DNA of 64,000 nt from Pseudomonas sp. PDM15 (GCF_014851565.1 NZ_JACVAA010000001.1:372001-436000), one strand, 5' to 3'; shown: positions 24,754 through 33,445, counted from the stretch's first letter. Notes: generated by a model from the letters alone, not told the origin. Translations and numbers: made by a program.

Positions 24754-27048
24754 CTAGGGATCGACCGGCTCCAGGCTCGCCTGGTAACGACTGCGCTCGA
24801 CCTGCCACCAGCTGGGCAGCAGCTGGCGCACTTCGCCACGGGTGAAGCGGTCGTCCAGCAGGTAGACCACGCCTTGGTCCTCGGTGGTGCGAATCACCCG
24901 ACCGGCGGCCTGCACCACCTTCTGCAGGCCGGGGTAAAGGTAGGCGTAGTCGTAGCCGTTGCCGAACATCTGCTGCATGCGCGCCTTCACTTCCTCGTTG
25001 ACCGGGTTGACCTGCGGCAGGCCGAGGGTGGCGATAAAGGCGCCGATCAGGCGCTTGCCGGGCAGGTCGATGCCCTCGCCGAAGGCGCCGCCGAGCACGG
25101 CGAAGCCGATGCCCTGGGAGCCTTCGTGGAAGCGTTCGAGAAAGGCCTGGCGCTCGGCCTCGTTCATGCTGCGCGACTGTGCCCACACCGGGATATCCGG
25201 GTGCGCGCGGCGGAAGTTGTCCAGGGCCTGTTCCAGGTAGGCGTAGCTGCTGAAGAAGGCCAGGTAATTGCCCGGCTGCTCGCGGAACTGGCGGGCCACC
25301 AGATCGGTGATGGGGGCCAGGCTGGTCTCGCGATGCTGGTAGCGGGTCGACAGGTTGGCCAGCGCCTGGACCCTGAGCTGCTCGGCGCTGAACGGCGACT
25401 GCACTTCCAGCCACTGCCAGTCGCGCGGCAGGCCGAGCAGGTCGGCGTGATAGTGGCCGGGGCTGAGGGTGGCGGAGAACAGCGTGGCGCTGTGGGCGTT
25501 GGCGAAGCGCTCGGCGAGGAAGCGCGCCGGTACGATGTTGCGCAGGCACAGGGTCGACAGGCTGCGGCTGCTGCGCGAGTCGTGGCGGGTGATGTCGAAC
25601 AGTGAGTGCGGGCCGAAGGCCTCGGCCAGGCGGCAGAACAGCATGGCGTCGAGGTAGAAACGCAGCAGCGCGGCCTGGTTGCCCTCGGGCTGGTCGGTGA
25701 GGTGGTCGGTGATCGCGCTCACCGCCTTCTGTAGGGCGGCGATGAACAGGTCGGAGATGGCCGGGTAGATCTGGTACGGCACTTCCTGGTCGCGGTGCAG
25801 CTGGTTCCAGTGGCGGCCGACACGCTCCAGCACGCCCTTGAGAGCCGCCGGGGCGACCTTGCGCAGGGCGTTGAATTCGGCCTGATCCAGTTCGGCGCTG
25901 TACATACCGCGGGCGCGGTCGATCAGGTTGTGCGCCTCGTCCACCAGCAGGGTGACCTTCCAGCCGTTGAGCACCGTCAGCCCATGCAGGAGGGCGGTCA
26001 TATCGAAGTAGTAGTTGTAGTCGCCGACCACCACGTCGCTCCAGCGGCACAGCTCCTGGGACAGGTAGTAGGGGCAGACCTGGTGCGCCAGGGCGATCTC
26101 GCGCACGGCCTCCTGGGTCAGCCAGCGCTGTTCGAGGGCGGCGGCGCGGGCGGCCGGCAGGCGGTCGTAGAAGCCCTTGGCCAACGGGCAGGAGTCGCCG
26201 TGACAGGCCTTGTCCGGGTGTTCGCAGGCCTTGTCGCGGGCCACGTGCTCCAGCACCCGCAGCGGCATGTCGTCTTCCTGCGCGCGCAGGCTGGCCAGGG
26301 CGTCCAGCGCCAGGCGCCGGCCGGGGGTCTTGGCGGTGAGGAAGAACAGGCGGTCCAGGTCCCGGCCGGGAAACGCCTTGAGCTGCGGGAACAGGGTGGC
26401 CAGGGTCTTGCCGATGCCGGTAGTGGCCTGGGCCAGCAGGAAGTCGCCGTCGCGGGCGGCGCGGTATACGGATTCGGCGAGCTGGCGCTGGCCGCGGCGG
26501 AAGCTCGGATAGGGGAAGCGCAGCGTCTCCAGGCTGGCGTCGCGGGCCAAGCGGTGGGCGGTTTCCTGCTTCGCCCAGGCGACGAAGCGCGCGCACTGCA
26601 GTTCAAAGAAGGTCCTCAGTTCGACAGCATCGAAGCGCTCGCGAAACACCGTCTCCTTCTGCGAGATCACGTTGAAGTAGACCACCGCCAGGTCGATATG
26701 CGGCAGCTCCAGCGCGTCGCACAGCAGCCAGCCGTAGACCTTGACCTGGGCCCAGTGCAGCACGCGGTGGTTGTCCGGGATGCGTGCCACGTCGCCCCGG
26801 TGGGTCTTGATCTCTTCCAGCAGGTTTTGCGCCGGGTCGTAGCCGTCGGCGCGGCCGCTAACCTGCAGCCCAGGATACTCGCCGGCGAGCGGCAGCTCGG
26901 CGAGGTAGCCGGCGCCGCGCCGGCCGACCACCGTGCTGTGCCCGGCCATGCCCTCGGCTGCGGTGGGCGCGGGGGTGAAGCGCAGGTCGAGGTCACCCTG
27001 CTTGGCGGTGAACTCGCACAGCGCGCGCACGGCCACGGCGTAACTCAC
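24754..27048 (-). CDS. DinG/XPD-like Fe-S helicase with N-terminal nuclease-like domain
   Basis: The 764-residue superfamily-2 helicase has Walker A ATTGIGKT (208-215), DEAH at 370-373 and the late motif QAAGRVIRT. Four Cys (275, 282, 287, 325) are placed as the iron-sulfur cluster of XPD/DinG helicases. The first 150 residues carry a PD-(D/E)xK-like signature (D68...E79-I-K81), as in Cas4/RecB-type nucleases. The start is GTG and overlaps the FAN1 stop codon (GTGA), so the two are coupled. It probably unwinds branched or damaged DNA for the partner nuclease. Confidence 0.9.
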   Translation of the reverse strand: MSYAVAVRALCEFTAKQGDLDLRFTPAPTAAEGMAGHSTVVGRRGAGYLAELPLAGEYPGLQVSGRADGYDPAQNLLEEIKTHRGDVARIPDNHRVLHWAQVKVYGWLLCDALELPHIDLAVVYFNVISQKETVFRERFDAVELRTFFELQCARFVAWAKQETAHRLARDASLETLRFPYPSFRRGQRQLAESVYRAARDGDFLLAQATTGIGKTLATLFPQLKAFPGRDLDRLFFLTAKTPGRRLALDALASLRAQEDDMPLRVLEHVARDKACEHPDKACHGDSCPLAKGFYDRLPAARAAALEQRWLTQEAVREIALAHQVCPYYLSQELCRWSDVVVGDYNYYFDMTALLHGLTVLNGWKVTLLVDEAHNLIDRARGMYSAELDQAEFNALRKVAPAALKGVLERVGRHWNQLHRDQEVPYQIYPAISDLFIAALQKAVSAITDHLTDQPEGNQAALLRFYLDAMLFCRLAEAFGPHSLFDITRHDSRSSRSLSTLCLRNIVPARFLAERFANAHSATLFSATLSPGHYHADLLGLPRDWQWLEVQSPFSAEQLRVQALANLSTRYQHRETSLAPITDLVARQFREQPGNYLAFFSSYAYLEQALDNFRRAHPDIPVWAQSRSMNEAERQAFLERFHEGSQGIGFAVLGGAFGEGIDLPGKRLIGAFIATLGLPQVNPVNEEVKARMQQMFGNGYDYAYLYPGLQKVVQAAGRVIRTTEDQGVVYLLDDRFTRGEVRQLLPSWWQVERSRYQASLEPVDP

Positions 27049-28685
27049 GCGGACGCACTCCAGCGCACGTAGCAGACGTCCACCGGCATGCCGTGCTCGG
27101 CGCAGAAGGCCAGCCAGCGCTTCTGGTTATCCTGCAGACGATCGCCGGGGCCCTTCACCTCGATCATCCGGTAGCGCCGCTCGGCCGGCCAGAACTGGAT
27201 CAGGTCCGGCATGCCGGCACGGTTGGCGCGGATGTCGCCGAGCAGGCGCTCGAACCAGGCACGCAGGTGCGCCGGCGGCAGGCAGTGCAGGGCGGTCTCC
27301 AGCAGCTCGGGCGTCAGCACCGCCCAATGCACGAAGGGCGAGACGATGCCATGCTTGGCCGCGTAGGTGGCGCGGATCGCCTCGGCGTGGCTGCCGTCAT
27401 CCAGCAGTGCCAGGCAGCGCTCGAACAGTGCCTGGCGGCGGCTGCGGAAGTCGCCGTCATGCAGGTCCACCGGTCCGGCGTGGAAGGGGTGGAAGAAGGC
27501 GCCGGGCAGCGGGGCGAAGATCGCCTCCCAGCACAGCAGGCCGAACAGGCTGCAGACCAGGGTGTTCTCCACGTAGAAGGCCGGCGCCTGCTCGTCGTGC
27601 AGGTGCTGCTGCACCGCCCACTCCACGCTGAACTCCAGCGGCTGCGGCAGTTCCAGCTCGATCAGCCCGGCCTCGGCCGGCGGTTTGCGCGGTTGTTTCG
27701 GCAGGCCGAGCTGGCGTTGCAGGCGCGGCAGGGCGCGCTCCAGCGCCTGGGTCTCGGCGTCGTTGTGCGGCGCGAGCAGGGCGGAGCTGGCCAGGTCGTG
27801 GGCCTGCTGGAATTCGCCGAGCTTTTCCAGCACGCGCACCCGGCGCTGGCGTGCCTCGCCATGGGCGCTGATGGCGTACAGGGCGGCGGCCTCGGCCAGC
27901 TCACCCTCGCGCTCCAGCTGTTGCCCCAGCTGGAACAGCAGCTTGGCGTGGCGTCGCGCCAGGTGCGGGTTGTCGCTAGTGAAGTCGCCCAGTTCGAGCA
28001 GCACCTCGGCAATCGGCAGGCCGGCTTCGAACAGTTCGCGGCAATGCTGCAGGTGCAGGTAGCGGTCGACATCGAGTCGGCTGCGGAAGCCGCGCGACTC
28101 GGCGCCGATGGGCACGCTCTCGTAGCGGTAGACACCCAGCTCGGCCAGCACGAATTCGGACCAGTCCTGCGCCAGGTTGCCGAAGAACAGCAGACGCAGG
28201 CGATCACACAGCGGGCCGACGGTCAGGCTGTAGAGCAGGTCCAGCCCCGCACTCCACTGGGCGAAGGTACGCGCCGTCGGGTGCGATTCACGCAGTGTCT
28301 CCAGCAGCTCGCTCTTCTTCAGGCCGCGCAACGCCCGGGTCTCGGCGAAGGTGGTCAGCAGCTCGTCCTTGCGCAGCAGGGCGAACAGCGCGTCCAGCTC
28401 CAGCTCGGCATCCTCGATCAGCCAGCCCAGGCTCAGCAGCGGGGCGGCTGCGCTAGCGATATCGCCGATCTCCGCATAGGCCAGCTTGCCCGCGCGAAAG
28501 TGCGGGCCCTTGCGCATGACCAGGCGCACCAGCAGCGCCTGGGAGGCTTCCGGCAGCGCATGAAAATGAGCCAGAAAGGCCTGCTCGTCCGCGTCCAGCA
28601 GGTCGGCATAGCGCTGCTCGATCCAGGCTAACGCCGCGCGAAAGTTGCTGAGGTAATAGAGGGGGGAGTCGAGCGGCGCGAGCAT
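27045..28685 (-). CDS. fan1: FAN1-type structure-specific nuclease (VRR-NUC domain)
   Basis: The 546-residue protein has the layout of bacterial FAN1: an N-terminal helical DNA-binding region (1-150), a TPR-like middle (about 190-330) and a C-terminal VRR-NUC domain with active-site residues D494, E509 and K511 (MPDLI and MIEVKGPGDRLQDNQ). Pseudomonas FAN1 cleaves 5'-flap DNA and acts in interstrand-crosslink repair. A near-perfect LexA box lies 10 bp upstream of the ATG. Confidence 0.92.
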   Translation of the reverse strand: MLAPLDSPLYYLSNFRAALAWIEQRYADLLDADEQAFLAHFHALPEASQALLVRLVMRKGPHFRAGKLAYAEIGDIASAAAPLLSLGWLIEDAELELDALFALLRKDELLTTFAETRALRGLKKSELLETLRESHPTARTFAQWSAGLDLLYSLTVGPLCDRLRLLFFGNLAQDWSEFVLAELGVYRYESVPIGAESRGFRSRLDVDRYLHLQHCRELFEAGLPIAEVLLELGDFTSDNPHLARRHAKLLFQLGQQLEREGELAEAAALYAISAHGEARQRRVRVLEKLGEFQQAHDLASSALLAPHNDAETQALERALPRLQRQLGLPKQPRKPPAEAGLIELELPQPLEFSVEWAVQQHLHDEQAPAFYVENTLVCSLFGLLCWEAIFAPLPGAFFHPFHAGPVDLHDGDFRSRRQALFERCLALLDDGSHAEAIRATYAAKHGIVSPFVHWAVLTPELLETALHCLPPAHLRAWFERLLGDIRANRAGMPDLIQFWPAERRYRMIEVKGPGDRLQDNQKRWLAFCAEHGMPVDVCYVRWSASA

Positions 28686-28694
28686 GGTGTTGTA

Positions 28695-28710
28695 CTGGCT
28701 TTATATACAG
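28695..28710 (-). promoter_or_regulatory. LexA (SOS) box for the fan1-helicase operon
   Basis: On the minus strand CTGTATATAAAGCCAG matches the LexA consensus CTGTATAWAWATACAG at 14 of 16 positions, with both outer CTG/CAG triplets intact. It ends 9 bp before the fan1 start codon, so bound LexA would block transcription or its start. Confidence 0.82.
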
Positions 28711-28783
28711 GTAAGAGTGCGCGACGGAGTCTGTTCATGCAACCCCGGCCCGACCGTCTGCACTGCCGCTTGGCTTATTGGCT

Positions 28784-28811
28784 GAACCCTTGTTCCCGCT
28801 GGCCACTCGAA
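28784..28811 (+). promoter_or_regulatory. ECF (AlgU-like) promoter candidate upstream of the 28869 gene
   Basis: GAACCC (28784) and TCGAA (28807-28811) are separated by 17 bp, as in AlgU/sigma-E promoters, 58 bp before the start codon. Confidence 0.4.
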
Positions 28812-28868
28812 TTCTGTATGCAAGCGTCTGGCCCGGTGGTCAGGCACGCACGACGCAAGGAGATCACC

Positions 28869-29099
28869 ATGGCGCAATGGACCATCACCTACAGCAAGGA
28901 CAACAACACCAATACGCTGGATATGCAGGCCGATCACAAGCCGGAGATGGAGGAAGCCGTGGAGCATCTGCTGGCCTGGGCCAGACAGAACCTGGAGAAG
29001 GGCGAGTTCGGCGATGGCCAGGACAAACAAAGCAGCGAACCGGCAGTGCTGCTGTTGCGTCACTACGGCGTCACCATAACCGGCATCGCCGCCGGTTGA
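28869..29099 (+). CDS. Small conserved hypothetical protein
   Basis: A 76-residue acidic protein (MAQWTITYSKDNNTNTLD...) with no signal peptide or hydrophobic segment. A strong AAGGAG site precedes the ATG. It lies between the SOS operon and a KGG stress gene and has an ECF-like promoter candidate. No function recognised. Confidence 0.72.
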   Translation: MAQWTITYSKDNNTNTLDMQADHKPEMEEAVEHLLAWARQNLEKGEFGDGQDKQSSEPAVLLLRHYGVTITGIAAG

Positions 29100-29250
29100 A
29101 GCGCAGCGGGGCAATTGGCCATTCGTCCGCAGCGGCGGAAAAACATGAAACCGCACGGCGGCCTGCCCACTCAGTGACTCTGAGGCGCCATCGAAACCGT
29201 ATGAAAGATGTGTGTCTCACATCCAAAGACTGAAGAGATGGAGGTTCACC

Positions 29251-29451
29251 ATGACTGGTGACAAGAACAGAATGGGCACTGGCGAATCGATCAAGCGCGA
29301 GCAAGGCCAGCGCAGTGATCAGTCCCGCCAGGAAAGCGGCCGCCAAGGCGGTCAGAGCGGTGGAGGCAACTTCGCCAATGATCGCCAGAAGGCGTCCGAA
29401 GCTGGCCGCAAAGGTGGCCAAAACAGCGGCGGAGGCGGTCGCGACCGCTGA
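29251..29451 (+). CDS. KGG-repeat (con-10/YciG-like) stress protein
   Basis: A 66-residue, Gly/Gln/Arg-rich hydrophilic protein with two degenerate KGG motifs (ESGRQGGQSGGGNF and EAGRKGGQNSGGGG), typical of con-10/YciG-type stress proteins that are abundant in stationary phase or desiccation. The ATG at 29251 follows a GGAGG site. A strong hairpin follows the stop codon. Confidence 0.82.
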   Translation: MTGDKNRMGTGESIKREQGQRSDQSRQESGRQGGQSGGGNFANDRQKASEAGRKGGQNSGGGGRDR

Positions 29452-29458
29452 TGCACAC

Positions 29459-29482
29459 GAGCGGAAGCTTCGGCTTCCGCTC
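29459..29482 (+). terminator. Hairpin after the KGG gene
   Basis: GAGCGGAAGC-TTCG-GCTTCCGCTC is a perfect 10-bp stem with a UUCG tetraloop, 8 bp beyond the stop codon. The following T run is short (ATCGTTTG), so termination may be partial and allow read-through into the ClpP-like gene. Confidence 0.7.
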
Positions 29483-29505
29483 ATCGTTTGTCATGGAGAG
29501 CGGGC

Positions 29506-30057
29506 ATGCGCAGCCACGTGATTCATTTCACCGCACCGATCAACTCGACCACCTGCGGCCAACTGATCGACAAGTGCTCACAGGCCATCCAGCAGGGCGC
29601 CGACGAGCTGGTCATCAAGATCGCCACCATGGGCGGCGAATGCAGCTACGGCTTCTCCCTCTACAACTTCCTGATTTCCCTGCCGGTGCCGGTGAAGACC
29701 CACAACCTCGGCACGGTCGAGTCAATGGGCAACATCATCTTCCTGGCGGGCGAGCAGCGCACGGCCTGCCACCACAGCAAGTTTCTCTTTCATCCCTTTC
29801 ACTGGACGCTGAATGGCGCGGTCGACCATGCGCGCATGTCGGAATATGCGATGAGCCTGGACTATGACTTGCAGCTGTACGCCAGCATCGTCGAGGAGCG
29901 CACCCGGGGTGCCCAGGTGCCGCTGGACGTGCTCGACTGCCTGACGGCCGCACCGCGCATCATCAATGCGCAGGATGCCTTGGCCTCAGGCCTGATCCAC
30001 GCGGTGGATTGCCTGGGCATGCCGCCCGAGTCGGTGAGCTGGTGCGTGCATTCCTGA
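29506..30057 (+). CDS. ClpP-like serine peptidase, orphan
   Basis: The 183-residue protein has the ClpP/crotonase fold. The nucleophile Ser73 sits in VESMGN and the catalytic His96 in FHPFHW. A region after residue 125 (ERTRGAQVPLDVL) would carry the third residue. It lacks the classical ClpP context (tig, clpX) and is too divergent to be the housekeeping ClpP. It may form its own ring or work without a Clp ATPase. A GGAGAG site precedes the ATG at 29506; an upstream in-frame TTG is less likely. Confidence 0.8.
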   Translation: MRSHVIHFTAPINSTTCGQLIDKCSQAIQQGADELVIKIATMGGECSYGFSLYNFLISLPVPVKTHNLGTVESMGNIIFLAGEQRTACHHSKFLFHPFHWTLNGAVDHARMSEYAMSLDYDLQLYASIVEERTRGAQVPLDVLDCLTAAPRIINAQDALASGLIHAVDCLGMPPESVSWCVHS

Positions 30058-30063
30058 CTGACG

Positions 30064-30225
30064 TCAGGCCGCTGCCGAGTTACCGATCAACATGCCGTGC
30101 TGCACACGGAACAGATGTCCGCTGATGCGCAGGGTGAAAGGTACGCGGCTGACGATCTGCGCTCCGTCCTGGAGCAGGCTTTCGATATGAGCACGCAACG
30201 CGAGGTACTTCCGTTGTTCCTTCAT
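30064..30225 (-). CDS. Small conserved hypothetical protein, 53 residues
   Basis: A 53-residue basic protein (MKEQRKYLALRAHIESLLQDGAQIV...) convergent with the ClpP-like gene, 6 bp apart. An AGGAG site lies 8 bp before the ATG at 30225. The sequence has a real hydrophobic-polar pattern, unlike random ORFs. No function recognised. Confidence 0.6.
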   Translation of the reverse strand: MKEQRKYLALRAHIESLLQDGAQIVSRVPFTLRISGHLFRVQHGMLIGNSAAA

Positions 30226-30311
30226 CGGAAAACTCCTGAGTGGGGTTCGCCGAGAGCCTACCAAGCTTTGTGACGTTGTCGACATTTCAGGGTGGATAAA
30301 AATGTGCTATG

Positions 30312-30328
30312 CATCACATTTCGTGATG
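30312..30328. promoter_or_regulatory. Palindrome upstream of the OsmC-YcaO gene
   Basis: CATCAC-ATTTC-GTGATG is a perfect 6-5-6 palindrome 85 bp upstream of the start at 30413, in a locally AT-rich promoter region. The regulator is unknown; it could also serve the divergent small gene at 30225. Confidence 0.45.
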
Positions 30329-30412
30329 GCTTAATGCCTGCGCACCCTGAGAGGGCGGAATAACGGATAATGCCGGCCCAAATCGTTTGGCTCGCTAGTC
30401 TGGTAATCCCGC

Positions 30413-32617
30413 ATGGAAATCAAGGTCAACTTTCTCGACAACCTCCGTCTCGAAGCCAAGTTCGATGACTTCACGGTGATTGCCGACCAGCCCATCCGCT
30501 ACAAGGGCGATGGCTCGGCGCCGGGGCCGTTCGACTATTTCCTGGCGTCCTCGGCGCTGTGCGCGGCCTACTTCGTCAAGCTGTACTGCCAGACGCGCAA
30601 CATCCCCACGGAAAACATTCGCCTGTCGCAGAACAACATTGTCGACCCGGAGGATCGCTACAAGCAGATCTTCAAGATCCAGGTCGAGCTGCCGGCGGAC
30701 ATCTCCGAGAAGGACCGCGTCGGCATCCTGCGCTCCATCGACCGCTGCACCGTGAAGAAGGTGGTACAGACCGGTCCCGATTTCATCATCGAGGAAGTCG
30801 ACAACCTCGACGCCGACGCCCAGGCCCTGCTGATCCCGGCGCTGACCGAAGGCGAGGGCACGCGCATCCTCGGCAAGGACCTGCCGCTGGAGCAGACCAT
30901 CGCCAATATGTCGGCCATCCTCGCCGGCCTGGGGATGAAAATCGAGATCGCCTCCTGGCGCAACATCGTGCCCAACGTCTGGTCGCTGCATGTCCGCGAC
31001 GCGCAGTCGCCGCTGTGCTTCACCAACGGCAAGGGAGCCACCAAGGAAAGCGCGCTGGCTTCGGCGCTGGGCGAGTTCATCGAGCGGCTGAACTGCAACT
31101 TCTTCTACAACGACCAGTTCTGGGGCGAGGAGATCGCCAACGCCGACTTCGTGCATTACCCGAACGAGCAGTGGTTCAAGCCGGGGCCGAAGGACGCGCT
31201 GCCGGAAGAGATCCTCGACGAGTACTGCCTGGAGATCTACAACCCCGACGGCGAGCTGCGCGGCTCGCACCTGTACGACACCAACTCCGGCAACAAGGCG
31301 CGTGGCATCTGCTCGCTGCCTTTCGTGCGCCATTCGGATGGCGAGACGGTGTACTTCCCGTCCAACCTGATCGAGAACCTGTATCTGTCCAACGGCATGA
31401 GCGCCGGCAACACCCTGGCCGAGGCGCAGGTGCAGTGCCTGTCGGAAATCTTCGAGCGCGCGGTCAAGCGCGAAATCCTCGAAGACGAACTGGCCCTGCC
31501 GGACGTACCGCAGGAGGTGCTGGCCAAGTACCCCGGCATCGTCGCCGGCATCCAGGGCCTGGAGGAGCAGGGCTTCCCGGTGCTGGTCAAGGACGCTTCC
31601 CTCGGTGGCGAATTCCCGGTGATGTGCGTGACCCTGATGAACCCGCGCACCGGCGGCGTGTTCGCCTCGTTCGGCGCGCACCCGAGCTTCGAAGTGGCGC
31701 TGGAGCGCAGCCTTACCGAGCTGCTCCAGGGCCGCAGCTTCGAAGGCCTCAACGACCTGCCGCAGCCGACCTTCGAGAGCAACGCACTGACCGAGCCGAA
31801 CAACTTCGTCGAGCACTTCATCGACTCCAGCGGTGTGGTGTCCTGGCGCTTCTTCAGCGCCAAGGCCGACTACGAGTTCGTCGAGTGGGACTTCTCCGGT
31901 CATGGCGAGGACTCCAACGCCCAGGAAGCCGCGACCCTGTTCGGCATCCTCGAGGGCCTGGGCAAGGAGGTGTACATGGCCATGTACGACGACCTCGGCG
32001 CCAACGCCTGTCGCATCCTGGTGCCCGGCTACTCGGAGATTTACCCGGTCGAGGACCTTATCTGGGACAACACCAACAAGGCGCTGATCTTCCGCTCCGA
32101 CATTCTCAACCTGCACAGCCTCAGCGACCTGCGCCTGAAGAGCCTGCTCAAGAGTCTGGAGAATTGTGAGGTCGACGACTACACCGACATCACCACGCTG
32201 ATCGGCATCGAGTTCGACGACAACACCATCTGGGGCCAACTGACCATCCTCGAGCTGAAGCTGCTGATCTACGTGGCGCTGAAGAAGTTCGAGCAGGCCA
32301 AGGGGCTGGTCGAGGCCTTCCTGCAGTACAACGACAACACCGTCGAGCGCGGCCTGTTCTACCAGGCGCTCAACGTGGTGCTGGAAGTGCAACTGGACGA
32401 CGACCTGGACATGGCCGACTACGAGGCCAACTTCCGCCGCATGTTCGGCAACGAGCGCATGGACGCGGCGCTGGGCTCGGTGGATGGCAGCGTGCGCTTC
32501 TACGGCCTGACGCCGACCAACATGCAGCTGGAGGGGCTCGACAAGCACCTGCGCCTGATCGAGAGCTACAAGAAGCTGCATGCAGCGCGGGCTGGGGCGG
32601 CGGGGTTATCCAGCTGA
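30413..32617 (+). CDS. ycaO: OsmC-YcaO fusion protein
   Basis: The 734-residue protein has an N-terminal OsmC-like domain (about 1-135, with GDGSAPGPFDYFLASSALCAAYF) joined to a YcaO domain (about 165-560) and a C-terminal helical region (about 600-700). YcaO enzymes are ATP-dependent cyclodehydratases or thioamide-forming enzymes; E. coli YcaO helps RimO methylthiolate ribosomal protein S12. ATP-binding Glu residues are recognisable in ALGEFIERL and LSEIFERAVKREI. No RiPP precursor gene or partner is nearby, so a housekeeping role is more likely than natural-product synthesis. Confidence 0.9.
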   Translation: MEIKVNFLDNLRLEAKFDDFTVIADQPIRYKGDGSAPGPFDYFLASSALCAAYFVKLYCQTRNIPTENIRLSQNNIVDPEDRYKQIFKIQVELPADISEKDRVGILRSIDRCTVKKVVQTGPDFIIEEVDNLDADAQALLIPALTEGEGTRILGKDLPLEQTIANMSAILAGLGMKIEIASWRNIVPNVWSLHVRDAQSPLCFTNGKGATKESALASALGEFIERLNCNFFYNDQFWGEEIANADFVHYPNEQWFKPGPKDALPEEILDEYCLEIYNPDGELRGSHLYDTNSGNKARGICSLPFVRHSDGETVYFPSNLIENLYLSNGMSAGNTLAEAQVQCLSEIFERAVKREILEDELALPDVPQEVLAKYPGIVAGIQGLEEQGFPVLVKDASLGGEFPVMCVTLMNPRTGGVFASFGAHPSFEVALERSLTELLQGRSFEGLNDLPQPTFESNALTEPNNFVEHFIDSSGVVSWRFFSAKADYEFVEWDFSGHGEDSNAQEAATLFGILEGLGKEVYMAMYDDLGANACRILVPGYSEIYPVEDLIWDNTNKALIFRSDILNLHSLSDLRLKSLLKSLENCEVDDYTDITTLIGIEFDDNTIWGQLTILELKLLIYVALKKFEQAKGLVEAFLQYNDNTVERGLFYQALNVVLEVQLDDDLDMADYEANFRRMFGNERMDAALGSVDGSVRFYGLTPTNMQLEGLDKHLRLIESYKKLHAARAGAAGLSS

Positions 32618-32629
32618 TTGCGCCAACAG

Positions 32630-32658
32630 AAAAGCACCTACGGGTGCTTTTTTGCTTT
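32630..32658 (+). terminator. Rho-independent terminator of the YcaO gene
   Basis: AAAGCACC-TAC-GGGTGCTTTTTT is a clear stem with a T run, 12 bp beyond the stop codon. Confidence 0.9.
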
Positions 32659-32723
32659 TAGCGGCGGAGCATCGATTTCATGCGATTCGGTGGGGGCGAT
32701 GGTCGTTCAATCAGCGAGCATGA

Positions 32724-33275
32724 TTACATTCGCCCTACTAGAGAAACGATCGTGCTGCCTAGGGCGGAATCGTTTGTTATGAGCCAAGCCTTGCTTTGCC
32801 AGGTTAATCGTTCGGTCGGAGCCTGTTGCAGTAGATCAAACTCCTCTCTGGTCGCACAGTAATCCCTACGTACCGGGCTGCGTACGCTGACAACAAACTT
32901 GCACGAAGGGAAAATATCCAATCGCCCCCTTGCGTTTCCGGACAAATGACGAGTTACCAGAGCCTCTGTTTTTGTGGGCCGAGCCACTAGCTCGTGACCA
33001 CTGCGAGTGATGATGTAAGCGGAAAAGGTGAAGTAGAAGAAAAAACAGAGAACAGCAATTGCAGCTGTTTGCTTGCCCCGGCGGTCGTGTGTGGATGCCT
33101 TTACCTTGACGTCCAGTTTGTATAGCAAGACCGTCACTGGCAGGGAACCCAAAGCTCCCCAAATACTGAGGTCAAAATCTCCGTGGAAGAGCAGATGGAG
33201 GCCATAGCAGCCGCCAAACAATACGGCGAACAGTAGATATCTTATGGTTTGGATCAGTCTGTACCTGTTCACCAT
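32724..33275 (-). CDS. Orphan membrane protein, AT-richer than its surroundings
   Basis: A 183-residue protein with four hydrophobic segments (near residues 10-30, 36-50, 70-88) and a Cys-containing C-terminal half (FPSCKFVV...RRDYCATREEFD). Base composition is close to 50% GC and codon use is less biased than in neighbours, which suggests recent acquisition. It lies between the YcaO terminator and the tRNA-Gly terminator. No family recognised; it may be a strain-specific gene. Confidence 0.6.
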   Translation of the reverse strand: MVNRYRLIQTIRYLLFAVLFGGCYGLHLLFHGDFDLSIWGALGSLPVTVLLYKLDVKVKASTHDRRGKQTAAIAVLCFFFYFTFSAYIITRSGHELVARPTKTEALVTRHLSGNARGRLDIFPSCKFVVSVRSPVRRDYCATREEFDLLQQAPTERLTWQSKAWLITNDSALGSTIVSLVGRM

Positions 33276-33332
33276 GCCCGAGCCTTCCTTAGCCGGTTCA
33301 ACACTTCTTCGACGCTAGATAACAGCGAATAT

Positions 33333-33358
33333 GAAAAATCCCTGCAGAGCAGGGCTTT
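33333..33358 (-). terminator. Terminator of tRNA-Gly
   Basis: On the minus strand CCCTGC-TCT-GCAGGG is followed by ATTTTTC, 14 bp beyond the tRNA 3' end. Confidence 0.88.
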
Positions 33359-33371
33359 ATCTTTTGGATTC

Positions 33372-33445
33372 TGGAGCGGGCGAAGGGAATCGAACCCTCG
33401 TCATGAGCTTGGGAAGCTCAGGTAATGCCATTATACGACGCCCGC
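33372..33445 (-). tRNA. tRNA-Gly, anticodon CCC
   Basis: A 74-nt cloverleaf on the minus strand: acceptor stem GCGGGCG pairs with CGCCCGC, the T arm contains GGGTTCGATTCCC, the anticodon arm TGAGC-TTCCCAA-GCTCA places anticodon CCC at 33411-33413, and CCA is encoded at the 3' end. Confidence 0.97.

Noticed and set aside
30395..32581. 728-codon antisense open frame opposite the YcaO gene
   Set aside because: It mirrors the GC-rich codon pattern of the YcaO gene and has no family features; the plus-strand protein is clearly real.
30413..32617. YcaO gene as part of a RiPP biosynthetic cluster
   Set aside because: No precursor peptide, dehydrogenase, leader-binding partner or transporter is nearby; the OsmC fusion resembles the housekeeping type.
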